This document shows positions 1 to 8,043 of a DNA stretch of 44,489 nt, piece after piece; position 1 is the stretch's first letter; each line of letters starts with the position of its first letter. Made by a program: the position numbers and the translations under genes. Source of the DNA: Bacteroidia bacterium (GTDB lineage: Bacteria > Bacteroidota > Bacteroidia > UKL13-3); contig JAIBAK010000027.1 in NCBI GenBank assembly GCA_019695215.1, positions 1-44,489 on the forward strand. Direction: 5' to 3'. The notes below the pieces were generated by a model, which saw only the letters and a program-made list of their open reading frames with translations, was not told the DNA's origin and made no database searches.

Positions 1-131
1 TCAACATGCACGGGAAAACATGTCCAGAACTCTTTTCCTTTATTAGAAAAGTTTTGGGCATATAAATTCTTTCCTGTTAAAAGAGCTATGGCAAACAGAA
101 AGATCGAGTTTAAAAGTACCCGTCTTGCCAT
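1..131 (-). CDS. N-terminus of a secreted protein, cut by the window edge
   Basis: An ATG at 131-129 on the minus strand opens a frame that stays open to base 1, giving 43 residues. It begins with a clear signal peptide (basic MARR, a hydrophobic core at about residues 5-20, cleavage after YAQ near residue 26) and continues with NFSNKGKEFWTCFPVHV. The NKGKEFW sequence just after the signal peptide is common at the mature N-terminus of large Bacteroidota secreted proteins of the IgGFc-binding-like or gliding-associated type, many of which carry a T9SS sorting domain. The rest lies outside the window, so the function is not assignable. It runs divergently from the DnaJ-domain gene. Confidence 0.6.
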   Translation of the reverse strand, partial: MARRVLLNSIFLFAIALLTGKNLYAQNFSNKGKEFWTCFPVHV

Positions 132-247
132 TTAATTATCTAATTTGGTTAAAAGCAGTTCAATATTACGGGAAATAAAGGAAATTACTTCTAAAGGTTC
201 AAAATTTATTTTATCCATACATTCCGCTTATCATTGTGTAAAGGTTT

Positions 248-1123
248 ATGAGTTTCTATAATTACTATAAAATACTTGGCCTGCCCCTAAATGCCTCTCA
301 GGATCAGATTAAAACCGCCTACCGGGCATTGGCTCTTAAGTATCATCCCGATAAAAATCCGGGTAACCGTCAGGCCGAAGAAGTTTTTAAGGTAATTGCC
401 CAGGCTTATGAGGTGCTGGGTGATGACCGGAAAAAAGCGGCCTACGACCTTCAATTTGTACTTCTGCTTACAGCCATTCAGCAAAAGTTAAAAGAGGAGC
501 CGAAAACGGATCGGAAGAAATACGGCATTTCGAAACGAATTTTTAAAAGTAAAGAACAGGAAGTAGCCGAGCAAATTGCCCTATACGAACATCGAATCAG
601 GCAGTTTTCATTTGTGCAGCGGGTGGGTTTTCACGGAGTAATTGCCTTAGCGGGATGGTTGCTGGTTTTTAAAAACTGGTTTATTGATATTGCCGGGTTT
701 GAGTTTGCCTATATCTTTTTGGGAATAGTGGTGTTTATGATTTCCTGCGGAAATTTGTTTGCGGCCATTTTTCATGAACTCAATTATCGCTATAACCGGG
801 ATTTAATCTCGTATGATTTTGAAAAACGAACTATCAGGTGGCTGGTTGCTACAGTGGTTTTGGGTATTTGCGCGGTTATTCCCATTAGTGAATACCGGTT
901 TAATTACCATATGAAACATTATCCGGTTTACACTATGGGTACAATAGAAGATTTGCATTACCACAGCATGGACTACCAGTTCGACTCGCACGAAGGAGTG
1001 ATTCACAAACGCCAGTCAATTGATTCGGACGCGCAGTTTGAAAGTGTAATTGGCAGTACCCAAATTCAGGTGATTTACTCGTCTCAAAACCCCCGAATTG
1101 CTAAGGTGGTTTTTCCTAAGTAA
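248..1123 (+). CDS. Membrane-anchored J-domain (DnaJ-like) protein
   Basis: The 291-residue product starts with a J domain at about residues 4-68, including the diagnostic HPD tripeptide at residues 33-35 (KYHPDKNPG), the loop that stimulates DnaK ATPase activity. It lacks the Gly/Phe-rich region, the zinc-binding CxxCxGxG repeats and the C-terminal substrate domain of true DnaJ. Instead, residues about 125-215 hold three hydrophobic, probably membrane-spanning segments, followed by a polar tail of about 75 residues. The likely role is a co-chaperone that recruits DnaK to the membrane; clients are unknown. A -7-like TATCATTG lies at 229-236, 11 bases before the ATG. No partner gene is adjacent. 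Confidence 0.8.
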   Translation: MSFYNYYKILGLPLNASQDQIKTAYRALALKYHPDKNPGNRQAEEVFKVIAQAYEVLGDDRKKAAYDLQFVLLLTAIQQKLKEEPKTDRKKYGISKRIFKSKEQEVAEQIALYEHRIRQFSFVQRVGFHGVIALAGWLLVFKNWFIDIAGFEFAYIFLGIVVFMISCGNLFAAIFHELNYRYNRDLISYDFEKRTIRWLVATVVLGICAVIPISEYRFNYHMKHYPVYTMGTIEDLHYHSMDYQFDSHEGVIHKRQSIDSDAQFESVIGSTQIQVIYSSQNPRIAKVVFPK

Positions 1124-1196
1124 ATTAATGAAATGCCCAACCTCATCGCGTGTTTCCAGATTTTTCAGGAGGAAGCTACACAACCTAAAACTATAC

Positions 1197-1286
1197 CGTC
1201 ATCGCGAGGAACGAAGCGATCTCCTTATGGGTAGAGATTGCTTTGCCCCGAGTATAGTCCAGATAGCCATCGGGAGCGCAATGACG
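1197..1286. repeat. Intergenic palindromic repeat, CGTCATCGCGAGG type
   Basis: The left end CGTCATCGCGAGGAACGAAG and the right end GCGCAATGACG are imperfect reverse complements, and inside them GCGATCTC pairs with GAGATTGC. The whole can fold as one long hairpin. This matches a widespread class of small palindromic elements that sit between genes in Bacteroidota genomes. A short open frame across it (from about 1098) is not credible as a gene. The rest of the gap 1124-1363 shows nothing else recognisable. Confidence 0.7.
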
Positions 1287-1363
1287 TTACTTTATTGCTT
1301 TTTTTCCACACCATTTGGAAAGCAGAAGGCCTTATCCTTACTTAGCCAGTTCATATACACATC

Positions 1364-2410
1364 ATGATTGATTTTTCGCAAGCCATTCTAAATAAAGTAG
1401 CCGTTCATTTTATTGGTAACCCAAAACAAAACGGGGAACTTATTTGCAGTAAAAAACTCCTTCGCCTGTCGGATCCCGTAAGACCATTGCTGCAAACCTA
1501 TTTTCAGCATCCTTTCCGGAATACCGGCATTTGGTATCAGTTTATCAATACCAATGCAAAAGTGAAAAATATATGTGATGAAATTTTTACTAAAAAAGAA
1601 AAATTCTTATTCAATTCAACGCAGCTGGCCAAACATTTATTTGATAAAACCAATCATGCTTCCATTAAAGAGGGGGAGTTGCTGGTAGCTCATTTTTCGG
1701 AGGTAATTATTGAAGGCTTTCAAACCGAAGCAGTAGGCATTTTTAAATCCGAAAACAAGGAAACGTATTTGAAAATTATGCAGCAGCAGGATGAATTTGA
1801 CATGGAGCATGACGAAGGAATTAATATACACAAACTGGATAAAGGTTGCTTTATAATTAACCTGGAGCAGGAGGAAGGATACCGCATTTGCATTGCCGAT
1901 TCCAATTCGGCCAACGAGGAAGCCCGTTACTGGAAAAATGATTTTTTGGAATTAAAACCCCGAAACGACAATTACCTGAAGACAGAAAGCCTCATGAACC
2001 TGTGTAAAGATTTTTGTAAAGACGTATTGATTGAGGATAACAGTGTGAGTCCGGTGGATCGCATGGTGGTAATGAACGACTCGGTTAAATACATGCAGCA
2101 AAATCCGTCCTTCACCCTGGAGGCTTTTGAGAAAGATGTTTTTCAGGAGCCGGCCGTTATTGAAGCGTTTCAGGATTATAAACGCTCCTACCAGCCACTA
2201 AGAGAAATGCAGGTAGACCTTGACTCGGTTGAAGTGGAACCGGCAGCGTTTAAAAACAATAAAAAGTTTTTTAAACATGTGATGAAATTAGATAAAAACT
2301 TTCACGTGTATGTACATGGTAATCCCGAATTGATAGAGCGGGGATTTGATGAGCAGCGGCAAATGAAATTTTACAAGTTGTATTACACCAGCGAAACACA
2401 TCCCGATTAA
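1364..2410 (+). CDS. 37-kDa nucleoid-associated protein (NdpA/YejK family)
   Basis: The 348-residue product is recognisable as the NA37/YejK nucleoid-associated family from its start (IDFSQAILNKVAVHFIGN), the early acidic pattern, a central block with EGFQTEAVGIFKSE, and the HxDxGxxIxKLDKGCFI-type strand-loop at about residues 145-165. Family members bind the nucleoid in E. coli, where their role is poorly defined. The length agrees with the family (about 335-350). The ATG at 1364 has no Shine-Dalgarno. The 3' end overlaps the convergent DUF6973-like gene by four bases, with TTAA supplying both stop codons. Confidence 0.75.
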   Translation: MIDFSQAILNKVAVHFIGNPKQNGELICSKKLLRLSDPVRPLLQTYFQHPFRNTGIWYQFINTNAKVKNICDEIFTKKEKFLFNSTQLAKHLFDKTNHASIKEGELLVAHFSEVIIEGFQTEAVGIFKSENKETYLKIMQQQDEFDMEHDEGINIHKLDKGCFIINLEQEEGYRICIADSNSANEEARYWKNDFLELKPRNDNYLKTESLMNLCKDFCKDVLIEDNSVSPVDRMVVMNDSVKYMQQNPSFTLEAFEKDVFQEPAVIEAFQDYKRSYQPLREMQVDLDSVEVEPAAFKNNKKFFKHVMKLDKNFHVYVHGNPELIERGFDEQRQMKFYKLYYTSETHPD

Positions 2411-3045
2411 GGAATCTGATTGGATGGCACCAAACATTTAGGGATATTCCATTGGTGGCTGTATTCTTTTAATGAGATTATATTTCCATCACAGGTGAGC
2501 CAGTTTCCATCAGTATTCATTTGAATAATATAAAATTTACCTTCCTTAATTTGTTGTACAATCAGGTTTACAAATAAGCGGTCAGGGGCTTTTTTGTTTC
2601 GTTTTCCTAACAATGCCCCCAGCGCATTATTTATTAAATCCATTGCCGAACTCATCGAATCGGGTAATACGCCTTCCTCTGTTTTGTAGGTTTCAAACTG
2701 TAGTCGGTTGGCTGCTTCATGTGCTTTCCCCAGTTTTAGAGCCCGTTTTTCCCCGATATGTTTTGTAAGCAAAGCCATCCAAAGTGCGTGTCGAAACGCA
2801 TCTAATTGTCCGCCACTTTCAGGTCCTTTTAATACCGAATCTTTTTTAACCTGCTCATAAAATACCAGGACTTGTGCAGTAATGCGCATGGTTTTTTTGA
2901 CCACAAAAGGATGTTGCCTTACCCATTTGCGTTCGGGTTTTGACAGGCGTTGGTACTGTTTGCGTAATCCCTGAGCATAAATGGTTTGACCAGTAATGTT
3001 GAAAAAAAAGAACAGAAAAATGAATTGTTTTTGCGGCCAAACCAT
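2407..3045 (-). CDS. Secreted DUF6973-like protein
   Basis: With the ATG at 3045 (preferred over an in-frame TTG six bases earlier) the product is 212 residues. A hydrophobic N-terminus (about residues 8-24, ending IYAQ) looks like a signal peptide. The core holds a conserved-looking polar pattern: DAFRHALW at 82-89, GKAHE at 106-110 and MDLINNALG at 135-143. This Asp/Arg-His/His-Glu/Asn arrangement is what I associate with DUF6973, a family of unknown function with enzyme-like invariant residues. It is convergent with the NdpA gene and divergent from the DUF1653 gene 34 bases away. The function is unassigned; secretion is inferred. Confidence 0.55.
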   Translation of the reverse strand: MVWPQKQFIFLFFFFNITGQTIYAQGLRKQYQRLSKPERKWVRQHPFVVKKTMRITAQVLVFYEQVKKDSVLKGPESGGQLDAFRHALWMALLTKHIGEKRALKLGKAHEAANRLQFETYKTEEGVLPDSMSSAMDLINNALGALLGKRNKKAPDRLFVNLIVQQIKEGKFYIIQMNTDGNWLTCDGNIISLKEYSHQWNIPKCLVPSNQIP

Positions 3046-3048
3046 GTG

Positions 3049-3074
3049 CAATAATACAATTTCAATTATTTTCG
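3049..3074. promoter_or_regulatory. Back-to-back -7 elements between the DUF6973-like and DUF1653 genes
   Basis: On the minus strand TATTATTG (forward 3049-3056) ends three bases before the ATG at 3045. On the plus strand TATTTTCG (3067-3074) ends five bases before the ATG at 3080. Both differ from the Bacteroidota TAnnTTTG consensus by one base. The spacing would make both transcripts leaderless. Confidence 0.4.
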
Positions 3075-3079
3075 GAACA

Positions 3080-3304
3080 ATGATTGAGCCCGGACTTTAC
3101 GAACATTATAAAGGAAAAAGGTATGAGGTAGTTGGGGTGGCTCATCACAGCGAATCCTTAGAACCATTGGTTGTTTACCGGGCTTTGTACCATTCGCCCG
3201 ATTTTGGTTTCGGAGCTTTGTGGGTGCGGCCTTTAGCCATGTTTAAAGAGGAAATAAGGGTAGAGGGAAAGTTGATTCCGCGGTTCAAAAAAATAACAGA
3301 GTAA
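3080..3304 (+). CDS. DUF1653 domain protein
   Basis: The 75-residue product is essentially a single DUF1653 domain: GLYEHYKGKRYEVVGVAHH, then the strand pattern EPLVVYRALY, then FGALWVRPLAMFKE. The domain is a small all-beta fold found widely in bacteria with no established biochemical role. The ATG at 3080 is preferred over upstream in-frame starts because those fall inside the divergent neighbour and because a -7-like TATTTTCG lies just upstream. The length matches the family (about 65-80). Confidence 0.8.
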   Translation: MIEPGLYEHYKGKRYEVVGVAHHSESLEPLVVYRALYHSPDFGFGALWVRPLAMFKEEIRVEGKLIPRFKKITE

Positions 3305-3416
3305 GAATTAAGGAAGAAAGAAATTTATCATTAAGTAATTGAATAATAGTTTATTTAACAAAGTTTAATATTTAGTTAGGGGCATTTAGTTATTAGGAAT
3401 TATTCCTCTTTGTGAC

Positions 3417-3424
3417 TATTTTTG
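3417..3424 (+). promoter_or_regulatory. -7 element upstream of the GH25 gene
   Basis: TATTTTTG fits TAnnTTTG exactly. It lies 70 bases before the ATG at 3495, so the predicted 5' leader is about 65 bases, the longest among promoters seen here. No convincing -33 TTTG is present. Confidence 0.45.
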
Positions 3425-3494
3425 TATACTGAAGATGTTAGTTGTGAATAAACTAAAATAAGTTAGAATTCGTTTATAGAAGAGATTTGTGAAC

Positions 3495-4229
3495 ATGAAT
3501 AAGCAAATGAAAAAATTAGTGGTAGGGTCAGTTGCACTAATTATGTGCTCTGCAACCAATCATACAAGTTCGGACTTGCATAAGTATGTGCCGCCTTCGT
3601 ATGAAGACCAAAAGCATAAGCTTACCATTGGAATTGATATTTCCAAATTCCAGCGTTATATTGACTGGAGCGAGGTAGACAGCAACCTCCATTTTATAGT
3701 AGTGAAAGCAACCGAGGGGGGGACTCTTAAAGATGCTCGTTTTGACGAATACTGGAAACGCATTCACCCCAATACCGTAAAAGGTGCTTATCATTTTTTT
3801 AATCCAATTCGCAGCGGAAAGGAACAGGCGAATTTCTTTTTAAGCACGGTGAGGTTTTCAAAAGGACAAATGGCTCCGGTAATTGATGTGGAGTACACCA
3901 AAAACTTTCGCAGAACTTCTAAAAAAACAATGGCTGCCAATTTACGCAGCATGATTTTAACCATTGAGAAAAGATTAAAAGTAAAACCCATTATCTATAC
4001 CAATGCCGGCAACTGGGATAAATACATCTCTCCGTATTTTGCAGGGATGGAAAAGCACTACACTTTGTGGATTGCCGATTACCGGGGTTTGGCAGAGCCC
4101 AAAATTCCGCGCAAATTCGGGAAATGGACCATTTGGCAACATACCAATAAAGCCAAAGTGCGTGGTATTGCCGGATATGTGGATGTAAATATTTGTAAAG
4201 TGGATATGGATAAGCTTATCATAAAGTAA
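3495..4229 (+). CDS. GH25 family lysozyme (muramidase)
   Basis: The 244-residue product carries a single glycoside hydrolase family 25 domain from about residue 44 to the end. The first strand has GIDIS with Asp48, and the active-site strand has DVE with Asp131 and Glu133, the acidic residues expected for cleavage of the MurNAc-GlcNAc bond. YHFFNP at 99-104 and ending blocks LWIADYR and WTIWQHT are typical. An N-terminal hydrophobic stretch (7-20, IMCSA) suggests export, possibly as a lipoprotein, although the lipobox is poor. The ATG at 3495 is chosen over a GTG six bases earlier. A strong hairpin terminator follows. The role would be wall remodelling or attack on other bacteria. Confidence 0.9.
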   Translation: MNKQMKKLVVGSVALIMCSATNHTSSDLHKYVPPSYEDQKHKLTIGIDISKFQRYIDWSEVDSNLHFIVVKATEGGTLKDARFDEYWKRIHPNTVKGAYHFFNPIRSGKEQANFFLSTVRFSKGQMAPVIDVEYTKNFRRTSKKTMAANLRSMILTIEKRLKVKPIIYTNAGNWDKYISPYFAGMEKHYTLWIADYRGLAEPKIPRKFGKWTIWQHTNKAKVRGIAGYVDVNICKVDMDKLIIK

Positions 4230-4245
4230 GCTGAAAATAGTTAAA

Positions 4246-4284
4246 ACAAAAAAGGCTTCTGAATTTTTCAGAAGCCTTTTTTGT
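4246..4284. terminator. Bidirectional rho-independent terminator
   Basis: AAAAAAGGCTTCTGAA and TTCAGAAGCCTTTTTT form a long perfect stem flanked by A and T runs. It sits between the stop of the GH25 gene (4229) and the stop of the convergent gene (4286), and can serve both. Confidence 0.9.
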
Positions 4285-4285
4285 T

Positions 4286-4825
4286 TTATGGAGGATACGG
4301 ACCCCGATAATCCATACACGGGCCATTGATGGGGTCGGTAAAACACGGGAAATGTATGTTAAAAGAGAGGTCATTATTTTTAGTTCGAACGGTTATTACC
4401 TGCCATCCTTTGCTCCACCATTCATTCAGGCATTCGATACCCGAAAACTCATAGTTGGTATTGTTCCTGAATTTAGCAGTATCGGGCTTATTTACCATAG
4501 ATGTAAACAGCAGCACATAGGTGCCGGGTTTTAACTTAGTGCGAATCGTTCCGGTACTATCGGTTTTTACTTTTATGAGGCTTTTAAAATTTAAACTGTT
4601 TTTACTACCGGAGCGCAGGTAAAAAGTCTGGTAGGCGTAAGCCTTTGGTGTATTTAATTCCTGAATCATTTCCTGCGAGGGGGCAGCACCACCACAATAG
4701 TTTGATGTTTGGGTAATTCTGATTTTTACCGGATAAGCTTTAAGCGGTTTGGTTGGCTTGGCTTTTTGGCTCACAAATGCGAGTAAGAATGGTAAAAGGA
4801 ATAAAAGAGCAACAATCCGTTTCAT
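4286..4825 (-). CDS. Secreted protein of unknown function with a beta-sandwich-like pattern
   Basis: The 179-residue product has a clean signal peptide (MKRIVALLFLLPFLLAFVS). The mature part starts with a strand followed by SNYCGGAAPS (about 41-50), then YQTFYLRSGSKNS, and KVKTDSTGTIRTKLKPGTYVLL at about 87-108, a pattern like transthyretin or CarboxypepD_reg beta-sandwiches. Four cysteines, including one in YCGG, could form disulfides. I recognise the YCGGAAPS block as recurring in small Bacteroidota secreted proteins but cannot give it a function. It is convergent with the GH25 gene. Confidence 0.6.
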   Translation of the reverse strand: MKRIVALLFLLPFLLAFVSQKAKPTKPLKAYPVKIRITQTSNYCGGAAPSQEMIQELNTPKAYAYQTFYLRSGSKNSLNFKSLIKVKTDSTGTIRTKLKPGTYVLLFTSMVNKPDTAKFRNNTNYEFSGIECLNEWWSKGWQVITVRTKNNDLSFNIHFPCFTDPINGPCMDYRGPYPP

Positions 4826-4884
4826 AAATCACTATTTTGTGGTTGCTAAGGTATAAAATAATGCCAAAGCTTGTGCATTACCTT

Positions 4885-4892
4885 TATTTTCG
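4885..4892 (+). promoter_or_regulatory. -7-like element of the ABC-F gene
   Basis: TATTTTCG differs from TAnnTTTG by one base and ends six bases before the ATG at 4899, so the transcript would be nearly or fully leaderless. Confidence 0.35.
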
Positions 4893-4898
4893 CGGTTT

Positions 4899-6773
4899 AT
4901 GATTGTACTGCGTGCCGAAAATATTGCCCGCCATTACGGTGAGCGTACCTTGTTTGAAAATATTTCTTTTACCCTGGCCGAAGGTCAGAAAATAGCTTTG
5001 GTAGCACGGAACGGGAGTGGCAAAAGTACCCTGTTGCGTATTTTAGCCGGTATTGATGAGTCGGATGGAGGAACCGTGGTGCGGAACCAGAATTACCGGA
5101 CGGTTTTTTTAGATCAGGAGCCCGATTTGGATGCTGAAGCAACCGTTTGGGAAACTCTTTTTAACAGCGACAATGAACTGCTTGCCTGTATAAAAAACTA
5201 TGAAGAGGTGCTTATTCACCACGAGCAAAACCACGAACAATTTGCAGGCCGACTGCAAACTTGCATGGAGGAAATGGACAGGCTGCAGGCCTGGGACTAT
5301 GAAGCAAGAATTAAACTTATTCTTGGTAAACTGAATATTTTAAGAACCGAACAACAGGTAAAATCTTTATCGGGCGGACAGCAAAAAAGGGTGGCACTGG
5401 CACGGGTACTTATTCAGCAGCCCGATTGCATCATTATGGATGAGCCAACCAATCATTTAGATGTTTCTATGATTGAATGGCTGGAAGATTATCTGGCGGT
5501 GCAGCAGGTAACCATTTTAATGGTAACTCACGACCGCTATTTTCTGGACAGAGTGAGCAATGAAATTCTGGAATTAGACAATGGTAAATTGTATAGCTAC
5601 AAAGGAAATTATGCCTATTTTTTAGAGAAAAAAGCCGAGCGCGAATTAATTACAGTTAAAGAAATAGAGAAGGCAAAAAACCTTTATCGTAAAGAACTGG
5701 AATGGATGCGCAGACAACCCAAAGCCCGCGGTACAAAATCTAAATCGCGCATCGATGCTTTTTATGATACCAAAGAAAAGGCGCATCAAAAAATAGAGGA
5801 TAAGCAGGTTACTTTAAAGCTTAATATGCAGCGCCTGGGTGGTAAAGTAATGGAGTTGCATAAGCTCAACAAGAGTTTTGCAGACCATAAAATTCTTACC
5901 GATTTCAGTTACATTTTTAAACCCGGTGAACGTGTGGGTATTGTTGGTAAAAACGGGGTGGGAAAAAGTACCTTTCTAAATATGCTTTTGCAATTGGAGC
6001 AACCCAACAGCGGACGAATAGTGTATGGCGATACCGTGTCAATAGGATATTACTCGCAGGCCGGTATGAATCTGAAAGAAGATAAGCGGGTAATAGAAGT
6101 GGTAAAAGATATTGCCGAATTTGTTGATTACGGTAAAGGCGGGCAATTATCGGCCACGCAGATATTGAAACTTTTTTTATTTGACGATAAGCAGCAGTAT
6201 ACCTATGTATCTCAATTAAGCGGAGGCGAAAAACGGAGGCTTTATTTGTTAACGGTGCTGATTAAAAATCCCAATTTTTTGATTCTGGATGAGCCTACCA
6301 ACGACTTGGATATTGCCACTCTTAATGTACTGGAAGATTTTCTGGATGATTACCGGGGATGTTTACTCATTGTTACCCACGACCGGTATTTTATGGATAA
6401 GCTAAGCGACCATTTATTCATATTTGAGGGAGAAGGCCGGGTGCGTGATTTTAACGGAAACTACCAAGATTTTTTAGATGAACAGGAACAGCGCAAAGAA
6501 GAGGCGAAAACGGAGAATAAAGAAATTAAAATGGCCGAAGCCAAATCGGTATTAAAAAAGAAGGCGGGATTTAAAGAACAGCGAGAGTACGATTTGCTTA
6601 CAAAAGAAATAGAACAATTAGAGAAGCAGAAAGAATTGCTGCAACAGCAAATAAATACAGCAGGCAGCAACCACGAGGAATTAATCGCCCGGTCGAAAGA
6701 GCTGGAAAAAGTTCAGGGGGATTTGGACGAAAAATCGATGCGGTGGTTGGAGTTGTCGGAGCTTATAGGTTAA
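4899..6773 (+). CDS. uup: ABC-F family ATPase, Uup type
   Basis: The 624-residue product has two ABC ATPase domains and no membrane domain. Domain 1 has Walker A NGSGKST near residue 40, signature LSGGQQ and Walker B MDEPTNHLD. A charged linker follows at about residues 240-310. Domain 2 has Walker A GKNGVGKST, signature LSGGEKRR and LDEPTNDLD. The C-terminal 90 residues are a Lys/Glu-rich coiled coil with the KKKAGFKEQREYDLL pattern that marks Uup. ABC-F proteins act on the ribosome; Uup is linked to translation quality and to precise excision of transposons. The 3' end shares a TTAA with the convergent HEAT-repeat gene. Confidence 0.85.
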   Translation: MIVLRAENIARHYGERTLFENISFTLAEGQKIALVARNGSGKSTLLRILAGIDESDGGTVVRNQNYRTVFLDQEPDLDAEATVWETLFNSDNELLACIKNYEEVLIHHEQNHEQFAGRLQTCMEEMDRLQAWDYEARIKLILGKLNILRTEQQVKSLSGGQQKRVALARVLIQQPDCIIMDEPTNHLDVSMIEWLEDYLAVQQVTILMVTHDRYFLDRVSNEILELDNGKLYSYKGNYAYFLEKKAERELITVKEIEKAKNLYRKELEWMRRQPKARGTKSKSRIDAFYDTKEKAHQKIEDKQVTLKLNMQRLGGKVMELHKLNKSFADHKILTDFSYIFKPGERVGIVGKNGVGKSTFLNMLLQLEQPNSGRIVYGDTVSIGYYSQAGMNLKEDKRVIEVVKDIAEFVDYGKGGQLSATQILKLFLFDDKQQYTYVSQLSGGEKRRLYLLTVLIKNPNFLILDEPTNDLDIATLNVLEDFLDDYRGCLLIVTHDRYFMDKLSDHLFIFEGEGRVRDFNGNYQDFLDEQEQRKEEAKTENKEIKMAEAKSVLKKKAGFKEQREYDLLTKEIEQLEKQKELLQQQINTAGSNHEELIARSKELEKVQGDLDEKSMRWLELSELIG

Positions 6774-7288
6774 CTTGGAAGGGTGTTTAACCAAGTCAAT
6801 ATTTTTTTACCCCTGCTTTTTATTCCTGCACTTCCATAAGGCATCATGTTTTCAATAAGCGGAATCAGTTCATGCTTCAGCTCAGGATACGGCACACATA
6901 AGTTGGCCAGCACCTGCATGGCAAAAACCCGTATGGCAATCGGTTCTGCTTCTGAACTCAGGCAGGTAAAACAATAATCAGCCACTTTTCCGCTTAAAGA
7001 GTTAGGGATATTTACGTACTGCAATAATCTCATTACATTACGCTTAATTGCGTCATGAGGGGAATTTTCAAGCAGGCGGATGATGAATTTTAAATGAGGT
7101 TTTACCAGAGCCGGATGTAATTCGGCAATGTAGCTTAGCGGCCAGGCTGCTCTTTGGCTTAGCCGTTTATCACCCTCCGAAAAAATGGTTAATAACTCTT
7201 TCAGCCGGTCGGGGTTATTGCCTATATACTCTATTATGAGTTGGGTGTTTCGTTTTGAATGTTCTTTTAAAAGCCATTCTTTTATCAT
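6770..7288 (-). CDS. HEAT-repeat-like alpha-helical protein
   Basis: The 172-residue product is almost entirely helical with repeated units of 30-40 residues: RLSQRAAWPLSYIAELHP, AIKRNVMRLLQYVN and IAIRVFAMQVLANLCVPYPEL. This is the HEAT/armadillo-like pattern also seen in small adaptor and DNA-alkylation-repair-like proteins. There is no catalytic motif or signal peptide. It begins only seven bases after the stop of the LysR-HTH gene on the same strand, so the two are very probably co-transcribed and the helical protein may act with that regulator. The function is otherwise unknown. Confidence 0.6.
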   Translation of the reverse strand: MIKEWLLKEHSKRNTQLIIEYIGNNPDRLKELLTIFSEGDKRLSQRAAWPLSYIAELHPALVKPHLKFIIRLLENSPHDAIKRNVMRLLQYVNIPNSLSGKVADYCFTCLSSEAEPIAIRVFAMQVLANLCVPYPELKHELIPLIENMMPYGSAGIKSRGKKILTWLNTLPS

Positions 7289-7295
7289 GAAACCA

Positions 7296-7574
7296 TCAGC
7301 TAAAATTACCCGGTTTGGTTTTGAAGGGAGCTAAAAGTTCCTCCACCTTTTCAATAATATGTTTGGCCTGTGAAATAATGTTTAGTCCTTCAGGGGTAAC
7401 TTTTACGGGCAGGGTGTTTCGGTCAAAAATGATTACGCCAATTTTTTCTTCCATACTTTTTACCTGCTGGCTCACGGTACTTTGTTCGGCATGGCAAATA
7501 TCTGCGGCCTTAGAAAAGCTTCCCGTATCAGCTACCGCTATTACATATTGCAGTTGTCTTAGTGTTATAAGCAT
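7296..7574 (-). CDS. Stand-alone LysR-type HTH protein lacking the effector domain
   Basis: The 92-residue product contains a complete LysR winged helix-turn-helix (TLRQLQYVIAVADTGSFSKA to IGVIIFDR, residues 4-52) and the following dimerisation helix (TPEGLNIISQAKHIIEKVEELL), then stops. LysR regulators are normally about 300 residues with a periplasmic-binding-like effector domain. The sequence resembles the HTH of OxyR-type members. The stop is followed after seven bases by the intact ATG of the HEAT gene, leaving no room for a decayed effector domain, so this is not a recent frameshift. It may be a constitutive or dominant-negative DNA-binding protein. Confidence 0.8.
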   Translation of the reverse strand: MLITLRQLQYVIAVADTGSFSKAADICHAEQSTVSQQVKSMEEKIGVIIFDRNTLPVKVTPEGLNIISQAKHIIEKVEELLAPFKTKPGNFS

Positions 7575-7685
7575 AGAAGTAAACCAGATTTAATATACAA
7601 GTTTAGCCCTTTATTACTGGTTTTAAAAAAATAGTTCAAAGAGGATCCGGTTTTGTTACATTTTTCAGTTACTCCCTGAACAGCA

Positions 7686-7732
7686 AAAGCCCTTGCGGGC
7701 TTTAAATTACTTTGGCCGAGAGAGAGGGATTA
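7686..7732 (-). pseudogene. Relic of a tRNA-Ser 3' end plus terminator
   Basis: Bases 7714-7732 match 7884-7902, the 3' end of the intact tRNA-Ser, at all but one position (GGCCGAGAGAGAGGGATT against GGCGGAGAGAGAGGGATT), and the similarity then stops. Ten bases further on the minus strand lies a 7-bp hairpin (AAAGCCC TTGC GGGCTTT, 7686-7703) with a short T run, mirroring the tRNA-terminator arrangement of the intact gene. This looks like a decayed tandem copy or an attachment-site scar. Nothing else is recognisable in 7575-7850. Confidence 0.4.
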
Positions 7733-7847
7733 ATTCTTGATCCCGAAGTGAGGGGGTGGCTTCAACAAGATGCATCCCTGATACTTCGCATCCGGTCTTT
7801 TTTATTTACCGTCAGTCTCAAACTTTGTTTGGCCAGCCAGCAAATAA

Positions 7848-7875
7848 AAAATCCCCGTTCTTTCGAACCGGGATT
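7848..7875 (-). terminator. Terminator of tRNA-Ser
   Basis: On the minus strand AAATCCCGGTTC and GAACGGGGATTT form a 12-bp stem with one mismatch and a GAAA loop, followed by a run of T. It begins eight bases after the tRNA CCA end. Confidence 0.85.
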
Positions 7876-7882
7876 TACCTGT

Positions 7883-7970
<88 letters not shown>

Positions 7971-7975
7971 GGGGG

Positions 7976-8006
7976 CAAAAGTAGTAAAATGCGGTTTTTA
8001 TACCAA
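7976..8006 (-). promoter_or_regulatory. Promoter of tRNA-Ser
   Basis: On the minus strand, TTG (forward 8004-8006) is separated by 20 bases from TACTTTTG (forward 7976-7983), an exact TAnnTTTG. The tRNA begins only five bases after the -7 element, which places transcription initiation within about five bases of that element. Confidence 0.75.
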
Positions 8007-8043
8007 TAGAAATTTTATAGAAACGCGGATTGATTCGTTTAGG

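Noticed and set aside
1098..1367. Open frame of 89 codons between the DnaJ-like and NdpA genes
   Set aside because: It starts inside the DnaJ-like gene, runs across the palindromic repeat, and has no conserved features.
7296..7574. Frameshifted or recently truncated LysR gene
   Set aside because: No effector-domain sequence follows in any frame; the intact HEAT-repeat gene begins seven bases after the stop.
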